A stretch of 64,000 bases of DNA from Enterococcus saccharolyticus subsp. saccharolyticus (lineage in GTDB: Bacteria; Bacillota; Bacilli; Lactobacillales; Enterococcaceae): positions 2,441,794-2,505,793 of the forward strand of contig NZ_CP118957.1 of assembly GCF_029023825.1 (NCBI RefSeq), written 5' to 3'. The notes below the pieces were generated by a model that was not told the DNA's origin, did no database searches, and was given only the letters and a program-made list of their open reading frames with translations. This document shows, one piece after another, positions 27,336 through 35,382 of this stretch. Positions within the stretch are counted from its first letter, which is position 1, and every line of letters begins with the position of its first letter. A program made the position numbers and the translations under genes.

Positions 27336-29172
27336 TTGGGTCATATGAATAATCCGTAATGATTTCGGCTTCATTATGACAAGGATAATAACCTTTTACA
27401 GTAGTAGTTAAGCGTCCTTTATTTTTAGTAAAAGAAGCAAATTCTATCGGATAATCTAAAAATGTTGCTACTGGAACCATACCTTCAATCGTGGTTGTTT
27501 CTTCATCGGCTTCTTCAATTGGCGCAATTTCGCCTTTATATTTTTGTAAATCAGTAACTACTTTGCCGACTAAATCTGTAGGTACCACAATTTTAACTTG
27601 ATACCACGGTTCTAATAATTGACTGGTCGCTTTCATTAATCCTTGGCGTACAGCTCGATAAGTTGCTTCACGAAAATCGCCACCTTTTGTTTCTGGATGA
27701 TGCGCAATTCCTGCAAGCAAAGTGATTGTTACATCGGTTAAAGGTGCCCCAATTAGCACACCGCGATGCACTTTTTCCGTTAGATGCTGCAGGATGCCTT
27801 TTTGATAATTTGTCGTTAATTGTTCCAATGAACATTGATTTTTCAAGAGAATTCCTTGTCCTTGTTCCCCAGGCTCCATCCAAAGCGCAACTTCAGCATA
27901 ATGACGTAGAGGCTCATAATGACCATTGCCACGTACTGGTTCAACTAACGTCTCTTTGTACAATACACTTGGTCTTGAAAATGTAATGGCTTCATTGAAG
28001 CGTAAAGCAAAACTTTCTTGGATATAATCCATTTGAATCTGTCCAATCACCTGAATAAATACTTCTTTGTTCGCTTCCTCATATCGTACTTGTAGAGAAG
28101 GATCTTCTTCCTCCAATTGTGCGAAATGTTGTAACAACGCATCACTCGATAATTCCGATAAAACTTGGACTTCTAACGCTGGTTCGCGAGTTAATGTGCG
28201 AACTTGGGGAAGTTTATCAAAGAAAACATCCGTAGTTGCCAAAATATCGCCTATTTTCAATTCCGTAATACCGGCAATACCAACAATTTCGCCAGCATGT
28301 GCTTCTTGAATAGCTACTAATTTTTCATGTTGCGCAAAGAGTTGATTGATCTTCATCTCACTAGTTGGTAATTGTGGACTATGTAGACGGTCTTTGACAG
28401 CAAAACGTCCCGATAATACTTTAACAAAATGAATTCGTTGCCCTTTTTCTGTCAAAACTTTATACACTTGACCGATGTTGTCCGTTTGATTCGCTTCATA
28501 ACGTACAGACATCACTAATTCAAGCAACATGTCCACTCCTTCCAATTGTGCGGCAGAACCCTTAATAACAGGAAACAATTTTCGTTGTTGGACCGCTTGA
28601 CTAAATGCTTGGTTGAACTGCTCACTTGTTGCTTTATCGATTTGCGCCAACCACTTTTCATCAAGCAATGCCCAGTTTTCTTGGAATGCTTGCGAATGAA
28701 TTGATTCTTCAACTAGGACAAAACGCTCGTCTATTTTTTCTAATCCTGCGAAAGCTTTTGACACATCACTAGTTGGTAAGTCACATTTATTAATGAATAC
28801 TATAACGGGTACTTGATAAGTCGCACATAAATCAATGATGGTTTCTGTATATCCTGTCACACCTTCTGTGGCACTTAATAACACAATCGCTAAATCAGTG
28901 ACTTGCAAACTACGCTCCATTTCAAACGTTAAATCCATGTGCCCTGGCGTATCAATTAACGTAAAGCCTTCTTGATAATCAACCGAAACAGGTTTACTCA
29001 AAAAGGTAATCCCACGTTTTCTTTCAAGCGGATGCTGATCAAAAAAAGTCGTTCCTTTATTGACATTTCCTAGTTGCGTAATTTGTCCACTTTTATAGAG
29101 CAATGCCTCCGTTAAGGTCGTTTTTCCAGCATCTACATGAGAAAAAATCCCAATAACTTTCTTCCTATCCAT
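27229..29172 (-). CDS. TetM-like ribosomal protection / EF-G-like GTPase
   Basis: 647 residues from ATG 29172; the frame to 29223 has no better start. The translation-factor GTPase motifs are intact: SHVDAGKTT (G1), DTPGHMD (G3) and NKCD (G4), and the length and order of EF-G-like domains match Tet(M)/Tet(O)/OtrA. Such proteins bind the ribosome and free it from tetracycline. Sequence differs clearly from the well-known Tet(M) from memory (for example FINKCDLPTSD, C-terminus VVWHEVDAKCHIQLK), so a resistance role is inferred, not shown. Located alone downstream of an ABC operon with a promoter inside that operon's terminator. Codon use looks like that of neighbours. Confidence 0.82.
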   Translation of the reverse strand: MDRKKVIGIFSHVDAGKTTLTEALLYKSGQITQLGNVNKGTTFFDQHPLERKRGITFLSKPVSVDYQEGFTLIDTPGHMDLTFEMERSLQVTDLAIVLLSATEGVTGYTETIIDLCATYQVPVIVFINKCDLPTSDVSKAFAGLEKIDERFVLVEESIHSQAFQENWALLDEKWLAQIDKATSEQFNQAFSQAVQQRKLFPVIKGSAAQLEGVDMLLELVMSVRYEANQTDNIGQVYKVLTEKGQRIHFVKVLSGRFAVKDRLHSPQLPTSEMKINQLFAQHEKLVAIQEAHAGEIVGIAGITELKIGDILATTDVFFDKLPQVRTLTREPALEVQVLSELSSDALLQHFAQLEEEDPSLQVRYEEANKEVFIQVIGQIQMDYIQESFALRFNEAITFSRPSVLYKETLVEPVRGNGHYEPLRHYAEVALWMEPGEQGQGILLKNQCSLEQLTTNYQKGILQHLTEKVHRGVLIGAPLTDVTITLLAGIAHHPETKGGDFREATYRAVRQGLMKATSQLLEPWYQVKIVVPTDLVGKVVTDLQKYKGEIAPIEEADEETTTIEGMVPVATFLDYPIEFASFTKNKGRLTTTVKGYYPCHNEAEIITDYSYDPTSELNNTPNSIFFSKGKGYDVVWHEVDAKCHIQLK

Positions 29173-29205
29173 TTCCTTCGCCTCATCTCTCAAATCTTCC
29201 AATCT

Positions 29206-29233
29206 ATTGTAACAAAAAAACACCTACCAACAA
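29206..29233 (-). promoter_or_regulatory. Promoter of the TetM-like gene
   Basis: Minus strand: TTGTTG (29228-29233), 16 bp, TACAAT (29206-29211). It overlaps the terminator stem of the upstream ABC operon. Confidence 0.45.
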
Positions 29234-29243
29234 TGGTAAGTGC
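29213..29243 (-). terminator. Terminator of the ABC/phosphatase operon
   Basis: Minus strand: CACTTACCA ttgt TGGTAGGTG (one G-U pair) and seven T. Only 41 bp before the start of the TetM-like gene. Confidence 0.85.
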
Positions 29244-29249
29244 TTCAAG

Positions 29250-30275
29250 TTATTCGTTTATCACACGCGGAACATCGACCACAATCATATCTTCCGCATC
29301 GATATACAAGTAATTGGTTTCTGGAATCTCATGCCAATCGTTTAAACGATCCACAAAGATTTCTTTGCCACGATTTGTTTCAAAGCGATAACGACGAATA
29401 TTTCCTAGTGTAATAACATTTTTTAATTTGACAGGAATGCGAAACGTGCCTTTGATGGCTTTAGTTGAAATTAGTTCCGGACGGATATAATACAAATGGC
29501 GATTGCCCATTCCTGAAAAAACAGGCGTGTATTCATCCAACTCTTCCCAATCAAAACAAATATTATTACCAATAAATTCTGCGACAAAGGGACTTTCTGG
29601 GGAAGTGTACAATTCGAATGGTGACGAAGCTTGCACAATTTCGCCCGCTTCCAAAACAAACACGCGATCGCTAATCAACATTGCTTCTTCTTGGTCATGC
29701 GTCACAAAAATCATGGTCATATTTAATTCTTTTTGAATATGGCGTAAATCTTTTTGCAATTGTTTACGAATTTTGGCATCCAATGCACTTAATGGTTCAT
29801 CTAGCAATAAAATTTTTGGTTCTGTCGCAAGAGCACGGGCTAAAGCAACACGCTGCTTTTGGCCACCTGAAAGTCGTTGTACATAGGTATCTGCAAAATC
29901 GGTTAATTGGACTAAATCTAATAATTTAAAGACTCGTTGATTCATCGTTCCTTTGTCCATTTTTCGTGCTTTTAAACCAAAAGAGACATTTTCAAAAACT
30001 GTCATAGTTGGAAATAACGCATAATGTTGGAACACAAAACCGATGTCACGTTCTTTTGTCGGTCGTTGTTGAATCGCTTGCCCATCTAATTCAAGCGCGC
30101 CTTGTTGCGGTTGTTCCAAACCTGCAATACAACGTAGTAAAGTTGATTTCCCACAACCGCTTGGACCTAACAGCGTCACAAATTCACCTTTTTGAACATC
30201 AAAAGAAATTTCTTTCAAAATTTTCTTTTCACCAAAAGATAGCGACAAATCACGAATGCTCAAGTAGTTTTTCAT
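29250..30275 (-). CDS. ABC transporter ATP-binding protein (PotA/FbpC type)
   Basis: 341 residues. Walker A GPSGCGKST (residues 37-45), Q-loop FQHYALFPTMTVFENV, signature LSGGQKQRVALARAL, Walker B ILLLDEPLSALD and H-loop FVTHD are all present. The C-terminal 110 residues form a TOBE-like regulatory domain, as in importers for polyamine, ferric iron, phosphonate and sugar. The ATG is 26 bp inside the end of the permease gene, so translation is coupled. It energises the two permeases upstream on the same transcript. Confidence 0.92.
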   Translation of the reverse strand: MKNYLSIRDLSLSFGEKKILKEISFDVQKGEFVTLLGPSGCGKSTLLRCIAGLEQPQQGALELDGQAIQQRPTKERDIGFVFQHYALFPTMTVFENVSFGLKARKMDKGTMNQRVFKLLDLVQLTDFADTYVQRLSGGQKQRVALARALATEPKILLLDEPLSALDAKIRKQLQKDLRHIQKELNMTMIFVTHDQEEAMLISDRVFVLEAGEIVQASSPFELYTSPESPFVAEFIGNNICFDWEELDEYTPVFSGMGNRHLYYIRPELISTKAIKGTFRIPVKLKNVITLGNIRRYRFETNRGKEIFVDRLNDWHEIPETNYLYIDAEDMIVVDVPRVINE

Positions 30276-31080
30276 AAACAGGTTCCTCCACTTTTTCCTT
30301 TACGACAACTTTTTTCGTTTGTTTTTTATTGAAATAGAAAATACTAAATGCCGTTGCTAATAAAAACAAGAAATACAAAATCATTACCGCACTGGCAACA
30401 TGACCATTTTCATTCATTCGACGCAACATATAGATACGCAAGGTTTCAAAACGGCCACCGATTAATAAATTGGTTAACATGTATTCACCAAACACAGAAG
30501 AAAAGACCATTAATGAAACTAGCGTTGTCCCTACTTTTAAATTAGGAATCAATACGCTACGAATAATAGGAAACATTGGAACCCCTAACGTTTCGGCTGC
30601 TTCAACAAGTTCTTTCATATTTACCAATTTCATTTGATTACTAATACCTAGGTAAACAATAGGTAACATCGAAATAAATAACGCACCTAACAGCACAAAA
30701 AACATTGGTATATTAGAATTTGAATAGGTTCGAAGCAATGCCGTAACTAAAATTACCCCAGGAATTGCGTAAGGTAATAACACAATTTTTTGCAATGTTT
30801 GATCCCAACGTGGAAAGTATAAATGAATCCAAATCATCGTTGGAACTAATATAACGAATACAACTAGACTCATCAAACTTGCCAATAACAACGAACGTCC
30901 TACTGCAAATAAAAAGGCAGAATCACTTAATAATTGAACAAACCATTGCAAGGTAAAATCATCAGGTAAAATGCTTTTTTCCCAAGAAGTAGAACTTGCA
31001 TAGAAAAAAGTAGCCAGTAACGGACTGAGATAATAAAGCGCAAATAAACTTAAAATAAGCGTCACAACAACTTTTTTCAT
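30250..31080 (-). CDS. ABC transporter permease (PotC/PhnV type)
   Basis: 276 residues and six predicted membrane helices, with the EAA loop seen as ELVEAAETLGVPMFPIIRSVLIPNL. It overlaps the preceding permease gene by 4 bp (ATGA). Together with that protein it forms the channel of a binding-protein-dependent importer. A TACCTAGGTA palindrome lies inside it (30645-30654) at Tyr-Leu-Gly codons. Confidence 0.88.
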   Translation of the reverse strand: MKKVVVTLILSLFALYYLSPLLATFFYASSTSWEKSILPDDFTLQWFVQLLSDSAFLFAVGRSLLLASLMSLVVFVILVPTMIWIHLYFPRWDQTLQKIVLLPYAIPGVILVTALLRTYSNSNIPMFFVLLGALFISMLPIVYLGISNQMKLVNMKELVEAAETLGVPMFPIIRSVLIPNLKVGTTLVSLMVFSSVFGEYMLTNLLIGGRFETLRIYMLRRMNENGHVASAVMILYFLFLLATAFSIFYFNKKQTKKVVVKEKVEEPVYEKLLEHS

Positions 31081-31874
31081 TTTTTCTCCCTTCTTCCTAC
31101 AACGGTCATCAATGTCACCATCATCAAACCAAATAACACAGCTAACGCACTCCCCATATTGGGTTTTGCAAACACATCCCCTGATACCAGTGAGGCAATC
31201 CGTACCGTCAATAAATTCACATTGCTTCCTGTTAACGCATAGGCAGTTTCATAGGTACCCATTCCGTTGGCAAATAGAATAATGAACGTGGTTAAAAGAG
31301 AGGGACGTAAAAATGGCAAGGCAACTTTGCGCCAATAATAAAACGAATCTGTTCCTAAAGTCGCAGCTGCTTCGGCCCATTCTTTTTTTAATTCACGCAT
31401 ACTTGGATAGAGGAATAACACGCCTAAAGGAATTTGAAAATAAACATAAGTTAAACCCAATCCCCACCATGAATAGAGATCAAAAGCCTGTAAAGACGGC
31501 ATCATTAACTTTAGTACCCCGGCATTACCTAGTAAAATAATAAAAGAAAATGCCAAGGGAATACCAGCAAAATTCGCTGCTAAATTGGAGACAAAGGTAA
31601 TTTTTTCTTGTGTTTTTTCAGACAGTTGTAACAAACAAATACATAACACAATAGCACCAAGCAATCCTAAAACACATGAAACCAAAGTAATCAACAAACT
31701 ATTAAAAAATGCTTGATAATAATAAGAATTACTAAAAAATTCTGTGTAATTCGTAATCGTCCATGCACCTGTTTGATCGTTTTGAAAACTACCAATCAGC
31801 ATGAAAAGCAGCGGCACAATTAAAAATGCCGCTAGCAAACTGATTAAGGGGAGTAATCCTACATACTTTTTCAT
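31077..31874 (-). CDS. ABC transporter permease (PotB/PhnU type)
   Basis: 265 residues with six membrane helices. EAA loop: EWAEAAATLGTDSFYYWRKVALPFL. It starts with an ATGA overlap on the hydrolase gene and ends with an ATGA overlap on the second permease, so the three are tightly coupled. Paired permease for the importer below. Confidence 0.88.
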   Translation of the reverse strand: MKKYVGLLPLISLLAAFLIVPLLFMLIGSFQNDQTGAWTITNYTEFFSNSYYYQAFFNSLLITLVSCVLGLLGAIVLCICLLQLSEKTQEKITFVSNLAANFAGIPLAFSFIILLGNAGVLKLMMPSLQAFDLYSWWGLGLTYVYFQIPLGVLFLYPSMRELKKEWAEAAATLGTDSFYYWRKVALPFLRPSLLTTFIILFANGMGTYETAYALTGSNVNLLTVRIASLVSGDVFAKPNMGSALAVLFGLMMVTLMTVVGRREKK

Positions 31875-32707
31875 GAAATTTGCCCCCTTGTCGTCCCGAT
31901 TTGCATATTTCCAGAAGCGTCAATTTCTAGTAAATTACAAATTAACGGTGCTAATTCCAACTGATTCATTTGTTGTATGCCGCTATTTTCTGGGAATTTT
32001 GATGAAAAGATAAACAAAGGAACCTCACGATGCGCTGCTAAACTTCCTCCATGCAACCCTTTGTCATCCATGCCATGATCGGCGGTCACTAGGATTTGAT
32101 AGCCTTGTTCTAACCATGTGGGCAAACACATACCTAAGATAGCATCGGCTTGATTCACTGTTGCCGCATACTCTCGAGACGCAGCGGTAAATTTATGCCC
32201 CACATCATCAATGTTCATTGAATGAATCAACATAAAATGAGGTGCATACGTCTGGATAATATAGTTCGCATCCGCAAATACATGCGAATCTGGATAGTGA
32301 TCTTCACTATAAAAAATTCCGTGTTGAATGGCATTTTTTTCATCGTGTTGGATGCGATGACGCGCAATATCATAAGGTGCTTCATTAAACAATTCACTTT
32401 GCCAATAGTAGGCAGCTGCTCCTGTAATCCCACCTGCTTCTTTGACTAAATCAAATATTGAGACTTCTTTTGAACGACGAACATGTCCGTTCGTTAAAAT
32501 CCCATTACGATAACTCGGAACTCCGGTCGCTAGCACTTCATAAAGAGGACGTGAATTACTCGGCATTTCAGCAATCAATTTAATTAGGGTTGCTTGATGA
32601 TGTGCCACAAAATGATTTAGTACACCCATTTGTTCAAGTGCCGTATCATACCGGCAACCATCTAATACAATCAGAATTAACTTTTCATCCATTGCCTTAT
32701 TTGGCAT
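31871..32707 (-). CDS. Cytoplasmic alkaline-phosphatase-superfamily hydrolase
   Basis: 278 residues from ATG 32707, with AAAGGAGG at 9 bp. No signal peptide, so it acts in the cytoplasm. The metal-site signatures of the phosphodiesterase/nucleotide-pyrophosphatase group are visible: VLDGCRYD (residues about 14-21), a Ser-rich candidate nucleophile PSNSRP near residue 50, DDVGH near 168 and TADHGMDDKGLHGG near 210. It is sandwiched between the binding-protein and permease genes, with overlaps on both sides, so it most likely acts on the imported compound. Substrate may be a phosphonate or phosphodiester; this is inference. Confidence 0.85.
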   Translation of the reverse strand: MPNKAMDEKLILIVLDGCRYDTALEQMGVLNHFVAHHQATLIKLIAEMPSNSRPLYEVLATGVPSYRNGILTNGHVRRSKEVSIFDLVKEAGGITGAAAYYWQSELFNEAPYDIARHRIQHDEKNAIQHGIFYSEDHYPDSHVFADANYIIQTYAPHFMLIHSMNIDDVGHKFTAASREYAATVNQADAILGMCLPTWLEQGYQILVTADHGMDDKGLHGGSLAAHREVPLFIFSSKFPENSGIQQMNQLELAPLICNLLEIDASGNMQIGTTRGQIS

Positions 32708-33788
32708 GGCTGAGAACCTCCTTTTGCCACAATTCAGGAAGTGTCATCGCTGTTTCATCCCATTTAGCGTTATCTTTGACTGGTTGTGCTGCTTCGTATT
32801 CTGCTGCTGGCAATAATTTATCCGCCACTTCTTTTGGTAATTCGACGTTTTCACGAATTGGACGAGCATAACCTTTCGCTAAATTAATTTGTCCTTCATC
32901 TGACAAAATATATTCACGCGCTAATTTTGCTGCATTTGGATGTGGGGCATTTTTATTGATAATTGTTGTGTATCCGCTAATCACAGAACCATCTGTGGGA
33001 ATCGTCACTTCAAAACGGTCCGCATTTATTTGATCGCGGTAATTTAACCCATTGAAATCCCACACAATCGTTACATCAATTTCGCCTTTTTCTAAGTTCG
33101 CCACACTTGCATCTACTGACGACAAGCGGCCATTTTTCGCAAACTCTTGGAAATAATCCAATCCTGGTTGAATATTTTCTTCATCGCCACCTTTGGCAAT
33201 AGCTGCGGCTAAAACAGCAAATTGTGCTTGATTGGCTTTGGTAACGTCACCGACAGCGACTTGATAGTCTCCTTTTGCCAATTCTTCCCATGATTTTGGT
33301 GCTTCTTTAACATTGTTTTTATCGGTTAAAAAGGCAATTGTTCCGGTATAACTTAACAACCAATGCCCGTCTTGATCTTTGGCCCACTCAGGAATTTCAT
33401 CCCAGTAACTCGTTTTGTAAGGTAAGGTTAGCTCTTTGCCGGCAGCCAATGGTCCAAAACTAATCCCAACATCCCCAATATCAGCAGTTCCTTTTGCGCC
33501 TTCTGATTCAAATTTTGCTAATTCTTCCGCACTCGACATGTCTGTATCTGTGTGTGATAATCCATATTTTTCATTTAAATCGTTCCAAGTATCCACCCAG
33601 TTTGCCCAAGTATCAGGCATACCCAAACTGGCAATAGCGCCTTCTTCTTTCGCTTTTTCAGTAATTGTTTCTAATGAATCATCTTCAGAGACATTGCTTT
33701 CTTTCGTTTCAGATGAACAAGCACCTAACATTGGTAATAAGAGTGCACTTGTTAATGTTAAAAGTGTAAATTTTTTTGAAAGTTTCAT
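32697..33788 (-). CDS. ABC transporter solute-binding lipoprotein (family 1-like)
   Basis: 363 residues. Signal peptide with lipobox LGAC (MKLSKKFTLLTLTSALLLPM then LGACSSE), so lipid-anchored outside the membrane. The fold resembles binding proteins for iron, spermidine and 2-aminoethylphosphonate (ADIGDVGISFGP, VAVGDVTKANQAQF, VTIVWDFNGLNY). First gene of the five-gene import operon. The class cannot be told from sequence by eye. RBS GAGGTGA precedes ATG 33788. Confidence 0.87.
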   Translation of the reverse strand: MKLSKKFTLLTLTSALLLPMLGACSSETKESNVSEDDSLETITEKAKEEGAIASLGMPDTWANWVDTWNDLNEKYGLSHTDTDMSSAEELAKFESEGAKGTADIGDVGISFGPLAAGKELTLPYKTSYWDEIPEWAKDQDGHWLLSYTGTIAFLTDKNNVKEAPKSWEELAKGDYQVAVGDVTKANQAQFAVLAAAIAKGGDEENIQPGLDYFQEFAKNGRLSSVDASVANLEKGEIDVTIVWDFNGLNYRDQINADRFEVTIPTDGSVISGYTTIINKNAPHPNAAKLAREYILSDEGQINLAKGYARPIRENVELPKEVADKLLPAAEYEAAQPVKDNAKWDETAMTLPELWQKEVLSHAK

Positions 33789-33929
33789 TTTTTCACCTCA
33801 TCGTTTGATGAAATCATCGTAACAAAGCTCTTTTAATTTCTGACCAAATTTACGCAAAGAGTCTATGAAGTTTGTTGACATCTTGTTAGAAAAGTTAAAA
33901 TTCTGTAAATGCGAAAAAACAACTTGCTA

Positions 33930-33959
33930 TTGATAATATTAGGTAGCATTTGCTAGACT
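33930..33959 (+). promoter_or_regulatory. Promoter of the DUF554 gene
   Basis: TTGATA, 18 bp, then TGC-TAGACT (extended -10). TAGCA/TGCTA, a small inverted repeat (33943-33954), overlaps the spacer. Confidence 0.55.
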
Positions 33960-33990
33960 AAATGAAGAGTGATAGAAAGAAGGAGTAGAA

Positions 33991-34719
33991 ATGCCAACAG
34001 GTGTGTTAATAAATACAGGAGCGATTTTGTTTGGAGGGCTTTTAGGCGGCTTACTCGGCAATCGTCTTAGTGAAGAATTTAAGAACAATTTAACAATGAT
34101 TTTTGGGGTTTGTTCCATGGGAATGGGGATCTATGCTATTGCGCCCATGCAATATATGCCCGCTGTCATTTTTGCATTAGTGATTGGGACTGGTCTTGGT
34201 TTAGCTTTTCGTCTTGGTGATAAAATCAATCGCGGCGCAATACTCATGCAACGACCGATTGCCAAGCTTTTCCCTTCAGAACATCTAACGATTGATGAAG
34301 ATGAATTTGTCCGTTCATTGGTCACAATTATCGTCTTATTTTGCGCCAGTGGTACTGGAATTTACGGTAGTTTGGATGCTGGGATGACAGGCGATCATTC
34401 GATTTTAATTTCAAAATCGATTTTGGATTTTTTTACCGCAGCGATTTTTGCCTGTAATTTAGGCTTTGTGGTTTCCGTGATTGCTGTACCGCAACTACTG
34501 ATTTTTGGTACGTTATTCTATACAGCAACCGTCATCTTTCCTTTAACGACCCCAGAAATGATTTTAGATTTCAAAGCATGTGGAGGCTTTTTAATGTTAG
34601 CAACAGGCTTTCGGATGATTCAAGTTAAGATGTTTCCAACGGCGGACATGATTCCAGCAATGATTTTAGTCATGCCTTTTAGTTGGCTTTGGGTTAACTG
34701 GATTACACCATTTTTGTAG
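33991..34719 (+). CDS. DUF554-family integral membrane protein
   Basis: 242 residues with about seven hydrophobic helices. The sequence opens MPTGVLINTGAILFGGLLGG then LLGNRLSEE and includes GTGLGLAFRLGDKINRGA, the DUF554 (YdfK-like) signature. Function unknown; proposed transporters. RBS AAGGAG before ATG 33991. The small membrane gene 34738 follows at 18 bp and is probably in the same transcript. Confidence 0.88.
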   Translation: MPTGVLINTGAILFGGLLGGLLGNRLSEEFKNNLTMIFGVCSMGMGIYAIAPMQYMPAVIFALVIGTGLGLAFRLGDKINRGAILMQRPIAKLFPSEHLTIDEDEFVRSLVTIIVLFCASGTGIYGSLDAGMTGDHSILISKSILDFFTAAIFACNLGFVVSVIAVPQLLIFGTLFYTATVIFPLTTPEMILDFKACGGFLMLATGFRMIQVKMFPTADMIPAMILVMPFSWLWVNWITPFL

Positions 34720-34737
34720 AGAATAGAAGAGCGTCAA

Positions 34738-35133
34738 ATGAATAATCATCAAAAGAAACGTTATATAGGATTAATTGGGCTGTATGTCCTTTTATTAGTT
34801 ACTTCTTCTCTTATTCAACAAATAACGTATTATGGGATGTCAGCAGTTATTTTGATTGTCCTAACAATTGTATTATTAGTTATTTTGTGGAAATATTTAC
34901 GGCGGAATCATATGATTCACATAACATGGACCAGTATGCCCTATGAACCAACCGCTCATAAAAGTGAACGACTATTTTTGTTTAGTCTCGTGAATCTGGT
35001 TGCACCCATCCTTCGATTCCACGATATAACTACGTATGATTTGATTGTTTCTGCTATTGCACTGTTGGTCGGTATCATTGGTTATACAATCAATGAACGT
35101 CGTCTTTCTAGCAAGAAAAATAAGCACACATAA
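34738..35133 (+). CDS. Membrane protein of unknown function
   Basis: 131 residues. Two hydrophobic helices (about residues 8-26 and 32-52) close together, then a polar stretch with WTSMPYEPTAHKSERLFLF and two further hydrophobic segments to residue 118. No family recognised. The ribosome site is weak (AGAGCG), which fits translation coupled to the DUF554 gene 18 bp upstream. Confidence 0.65.
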   Translation: MNNHQKKRYIGLIGLYVLLLVTSSLIQQITYYGMSAVILIVLTIVLLVILWKYLRRNHMIHITWTSMPYEPTAHKSERLFLFSLVNLVAPILRFHDITTYDLIVSAIALLVGIIGYTINERRLSSKKNKHT

Positions 35134-35232
35134 ATATCACGTCAGAAGCGATGCGTATGATGAAACCCAAAATAGCAGTTTTCTCTTGTTACAATTCTCA
35201 GTAAAAGCTGTGACTGTAAACCTAACGTTACC

Positions 35233-35273
35233 AACCAAAAAAATACTCGCTTTTGCTGAGTATTTTTTTGGTT
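35233..35273 (+). terminator. Terminator after the DUF554 unit
   Basis: 16-bp stem: AACC, a run of A, TACTC, then GAGTA, a run of T, GGTT. T tract on the 3' side; possibly active in both directions. Confidence 0.85.
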
Positions 35274-35317
35274 ATTTTCCGTTCGTGAAAATGTTATTCA
35301 TTGCGGACGCGGTCTCG

Positions 35318-35349
35318 TTGACTCACTTTTTCTGAAATTATGCTAAAAT
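35318..35349 (+). promoter_or_regulatory. Promoter of the DacA-like gene
   Basis: TTGACT (35318-35323), 20 bp, then TGC-TAAAAT (extended -10, 35341-35349). The long spacer is offset by the extended -10. Confidence 0.6.
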
Positions 35350-35382
35350 AATAGCTGACACTACATTCAAAGGAGAGTTATT

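Noticed and set aside
27229-29172. Recently acquired tet(M) on a Tn916-like element
   Set aside because: No integrase, transposase or Tn916 genes flank it, and the protein differs clearly from Tet(M).
29250-33788. Naming the importer potABCD or fbpABC
   Set aside because: The transporter type is shared, but the hydrolase gene inside the operon does not fit polyamine or iron uptake.
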